The position numbers were made by a program, and so were the translations under genes. Source: Bacillota bacterium (GTDB taxonomy: Bacteria; Bacillota_I; Bacilli_A; Erysipelotrichales; Erysipelotrichaceae). From it: a DNA stretch of 7,110 nucleotides. This document shows, one piece after another, positions 5,593 to 7,110 of this stretch. Location: contig JAEWIH010000106.1 of the NCBI GenBank assembly GCA_023387245.1, forward strand, positions 1-7,110. Direction: 5' to 3'. The notes under the pieces are model-generated. The model did no database searches and had not been told where the DNA came from. It saw only the letters and a list, made by a program, of their open reading frames with translations. Within the stretch, counting starts at the first letter, position 1. The number at the start of each line of letters is the position of its first letter.

Positions 5593-6909
5593 ATGAAAAC
5601 TGCTTATTTTATTGGTATTAAAGGTTCTGGTATGTCGGCTTTGGCTATGATATTGTTGGATCTTGGTTATCAAGTTAGCGGTAGTGATGTAGATCAATAT
5701 ATTTTTACACAAACACCTCTGTTAGAGAGAGGTGTTTCTATTTATTCTTTTAATGAAAAAAATATTAAAAATTTTGATTTGATTATTATTGGTAATTCGA
5801 TGGATGAAAGCAATCCTGAAGTTAAGGCTGCTTATAAGTCTGGGTCTTTAGTATATAGATATTTTGAATTTTTGGGCAAATTATTTAAAGAATATCCTAA
5901 TAGTATTGGAGTGGCTGGTTCACACGGTAAGACGACCACAACTGGAATGATTTATGCTTATTTAAAACCGTATTTTGAGGCTGGGTATTTAATTGGTGAT
6001 GGCCATGGTTTAATTAGTAATGAGACTAATGCTTTAGTAATTGAATCATGTGAGTTTCAAGATCATTTTTTGAGCTATTATCCTCAAATTGGTGTTATTA
6101 CTAATATCGATTTAGATCATATTGATTATTTTAAAAATTTAAATAATTACGTTGCTAGTTTTCAAAAATTTGCTGATCAGTGTCAAAAGGCTTTAGTAAT
6201 TAATGGTGATGATATAAATTGTCAAAAAATAGAGCATCCTAATAAAATTACTTTTGGTTTTAGTAATAGTTGTGATATTGCGGCAATAAATATTGTTCAT
6301 GAGAATAATGTTACTACTTTTGATTTGAAGCTAAATCAAATCATTATTAATAATGTGAGTGTTAATTTTGTTGCTGATCATAATTTATATAATTTATTGG
6401 CTGCTATTGGTGTTTGTGTTTCATTAGGATATACAAACAAACAAATTTTAGAACATTTAAATGATTATCAAGGTGCTTCTAGACGTTTTGTTGTTGAAGA
6501 AGTTAGTGATTATATTTTGATTGATGATTATGCTCATCATCCGACTGAAATTAAAGTTACTATTCAGGCTTGTCGAGATCGTTTTAAAAATTTGCCAGTT
6601 ACTTTAGTTTATAAGCCCGATCGGATTAGTAGACTAGATTATTTTATTAAAGAAACTAAAGAGGCAATGATTTTGGCAGATAATCCAGTAATTACTGATT
6701 TTATGCTAAGTGCTTTTAAGGAAGATCCTAATTTTGATATTGAGGGCTTTTATAACAAGTTAGGACCAGAAATTTATCATTTTTGTGAAGATGATAAAAT
6801 AGCTGAAAAATTATATAACTTTGGCCCGGGTGTTTTTTTGTTTGTTAGTACTAAAGATGTTTATCGGATTAAAAATCAGCTTAAGGAGTATATATTAAGT
6901 AAAAGTTAA
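5593..6909 (+). CDS. murC: UDP-N-acetylmuramate--L-alanine ligase MurC (divergent C-terminal domain)
   Basis: MurC adds the first amino acid, normally L-Ala, to UDP-MurNAc with ATP in the cytoplasmic phase of peptidoglycan synthesis. The 438 residues match Firmicute MurC. The N-terminal Rossmann domain has FIGIKGSGMSALA (6-18) and SGSD (29-32). The central ATPase domain has GVAGSHGKTTTTG (106-118, P-loop Lys113), the Firmicute-type VIESCEFQDHFL (149-160), TNIDLDHIDYF (170-180) and ADHNLYN (261-267). GASRRF (294-299) and DDYAHHPTE (311-319) are also intact. After that the sequence departs from the family: the usual QPHxxSR appears as KPDRISR (341-347), no EIFGSxRE-like segment is evident, and the late MGAGD turn reads VSTKD (418-422). 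It is most likely a working MurC because all ATP-site motifs remain; a relative with changed amino acid preference is possible. The last gene of the unit, it runs directly into a terminator. Confidence 0.92.
   Translation: MKTAYFIGIKGSGMSALAMILLDLGYQVSGSDVDQYIFTQTPLLERGVSIYSFNEKNIKNFDLIIIGNSMDESNPEVKAAYKSGSLVYRYFEFLGKLFKEYPNSIGVAGSHGKTTTTGMIYAYLKPYFEAGYLIGDGHGLISNETNALVIESCEFQDHFLSYYPQIGVITNIDLDHIDYFKNLNNYVASFQKFADQCQKALVINGDDINCQKIEHPNKITFGFSNSCDIAAINIVHENNVTTFDLKLNQIIINNVSVNFVADHNLYNLLAAIGVCVSLGYTNKQILEHLNDYQGASRRFVVEEVSDYILIDDYAHHPTEIKVTIQACRDRFKNLPVTLVYKPDRISRLDYFIKETKEAMILADNPVITDFMLSAFKEDPNFDIEGFYNKLGPEIYHFCEDDKIAEKLYNFGPGVFLFVSTKDVYRIKNQLKEYILSKS
5711..5737 (+). other. Perfect 10-bp inverted repeat inside murC
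   Basis: AAACACCTCT (5711-5720) and AGAGGTGTTT (5728-5737) are exact reverse complements with a 7-base loop. The stem includes six consecutive base pairs rich in G and C (CACCTC), unusual in this AT-rich DNA. It covers codons 40-49 (TQ/TPLLERGVS region) and uses CTG for Leu where TTA dominates nearby. It may form an mRNA hairpin about 120 bases into murC; there is no following T-run good enough for a terminator. Its function is unknown. Confidence 0.5.
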
Positions 6910-6936
6910 TTTCATATAATGAAATTAACTTTTTTT
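6901..6936 (+). terminator. Rho-independent terminator after murC
   Basis: The core stem is 6905-6915 paired with 6919-6929, 11 perfect base pairs with a 3-base loop (ATA). It can be extended by four A-T pairs into the flanking A and T runs. Seven T residues follow (6930-6936). The stem is AT-rich, but its length and T-tract make it a convincing intrinsic terminator. The murC stop codon TAA (6907-6909) lies inside the left arm, so ribosomes reaching the stop would interfere with the hairpin. The repeat is symmetrical enough to have A-runs on the left, so some termination from the opposite direction is possible. Confidence 0.85.
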
Positions 6937-6945
6937 ATAAATAAG

Positions 6946-6976
6946 TTATAGTAAATTATTTTTTACTTGTTATAAT
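6946..6976 (+). promoter_or_regulatory. Extended -10 promoter for the downstream gene
   Basis: TATAAT at 6971-6976 is a perfect -10 box, and TG at 6968-6969 gives a perfect extended -10 (TGTTATAAT). The -35 region is weak: TTATAG at 6946-6951 with a 19-base spacer is the best I see, but extended -10 promoters tolerate this. Transcription would start near 6983, giving a leader of about 65 bases before the ATG at 7048. The position just after the murC terminator supports an independent promoter for the next gene. Confidence 0.7.
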
Positions 6977-7047
6977 GAAATAAATAAATAACTCTAAATT
7001 TATCAAAAACATTTAGTTAAATAAACGAATCAAATAAAGGTATTATT

Positions 7048-7110
7048 ATGATTTTGTTAGAATTAAAAAAAGTACACAAGAAAAAATATATATTATTTAC
7101 TGTTTTCTTT
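7048..7110 (+). CDS. Start of an unidentified protein, truncated by window edge (possible membrane protein)
   Basis: An ATG at 7048 follows AAAGG (7036-7040) with 7 bases of spacing and a promoter upstream, and stays open for 21 codons to the window end. The peptide begins MILLELKKVHKKKY and then turns hydrophobic (ILFTVFF). A short helix with a basic cluster leading into what looks like a first transmembrane segment resembles the N-terminus of FtsX/MacB-like or other ABC transporter permeases. This is only a resemblance and the fragment is too short to assign. It is probably in a separate transcription unit from murC. Confidence 0.65.
   Translation, partial: MILLELKKVHKKKYILFTVFF

Noticed and set aside
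6994..7016. CTAAAT / ATTTAG pairing in the leader of the last gene, as a possible riboswitch or attenuator
   Set aside because: Only six AT-rich pairs around an 11-base loop, with no T-run and no known riboswitch core in a leader of about 65 bases.
1..7110. Reassigned TGA (Mycoplasma-type code), because no gene here ends in TGA
   Set aside because: Trp is written TGG throughout and no conserved frame is broken by TGA; six stops are too few to infer anything.
1..7110. Search for CRISPR arrays, insertion sequences, tRNA or rRNA genes and defence systems
   Set aside because: Nothing of the kind is visible; nearly all of the window is conserved housekeeping coding sequence, and the only non-coding stretch (6910-7047) is explained by a terminator and promoter.

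Overview
This window looks like chromosomal core sequence from a low-G+C Gram-positive bacterium (Bacillota). The DNA is strongly AT-rich, roughly one third G+C by eye. Tryptophan is encoded by TGG and the genes end with TAA or TAG, so nothing suggests the Mycoplasma genetic code. A murC gene implies a peptidoglycan wall. The PNPase and MurC sequences are of the Bacilli/Erysipelotrichia type. An Erysipelotrichia-like or related AT-rich Bacilli lineage is my best guess, but genus cannot be read from this window.

Bases 1-6909 hold six genes, all on the + strand and tightly packed. They are the 3' three quarters of pnp (PNPase), a PepV-type M20 dipeptidase, trmB (tRNA m7G46 methyltransferase), an M42-family metallopeptidase, an unrecognised 276-residue low-complexity protein, and murC. 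Gaps between genes are 19, -14, 2, 22 and 1 bases. No internal terminator is visible, so they probably form one transcription unit. An intrinsic terminator whose stem contains the murC stop codon closes it. After that come a good extended -10 promoter and the first 21 codons of a new gene that runs off the window.

Functionally the unit mixes RNA turnover (PNPase), tRNA modification (TrmB), intracellular peptide breakdown (M20 and M42 enzymes) and cell-wall precursor synthesis (MurC). The order dipeptidase - trmB - M42 peptidase - [unknown] - murC looks like a compacted version of the ytjP ... ytmQ ... ytoP ... ytpS(sftA) - murC region of Bacillus subtilis as I recall it.

The most interesting item is the unknown protein. 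It sits where SftA would be expected, has no translocase domain, starts with an amphipathic helix followed by an acidic run, and carries two SP(I/M)YG motifs in a disordered-looking body. It may be a membrane- or septum-associated adaptor. A second point of interest is that the C-terminal domain of MurC departs from several family signatures. No mobile elements, CRISPR arrays, rRNA or tRNA genes were seen.
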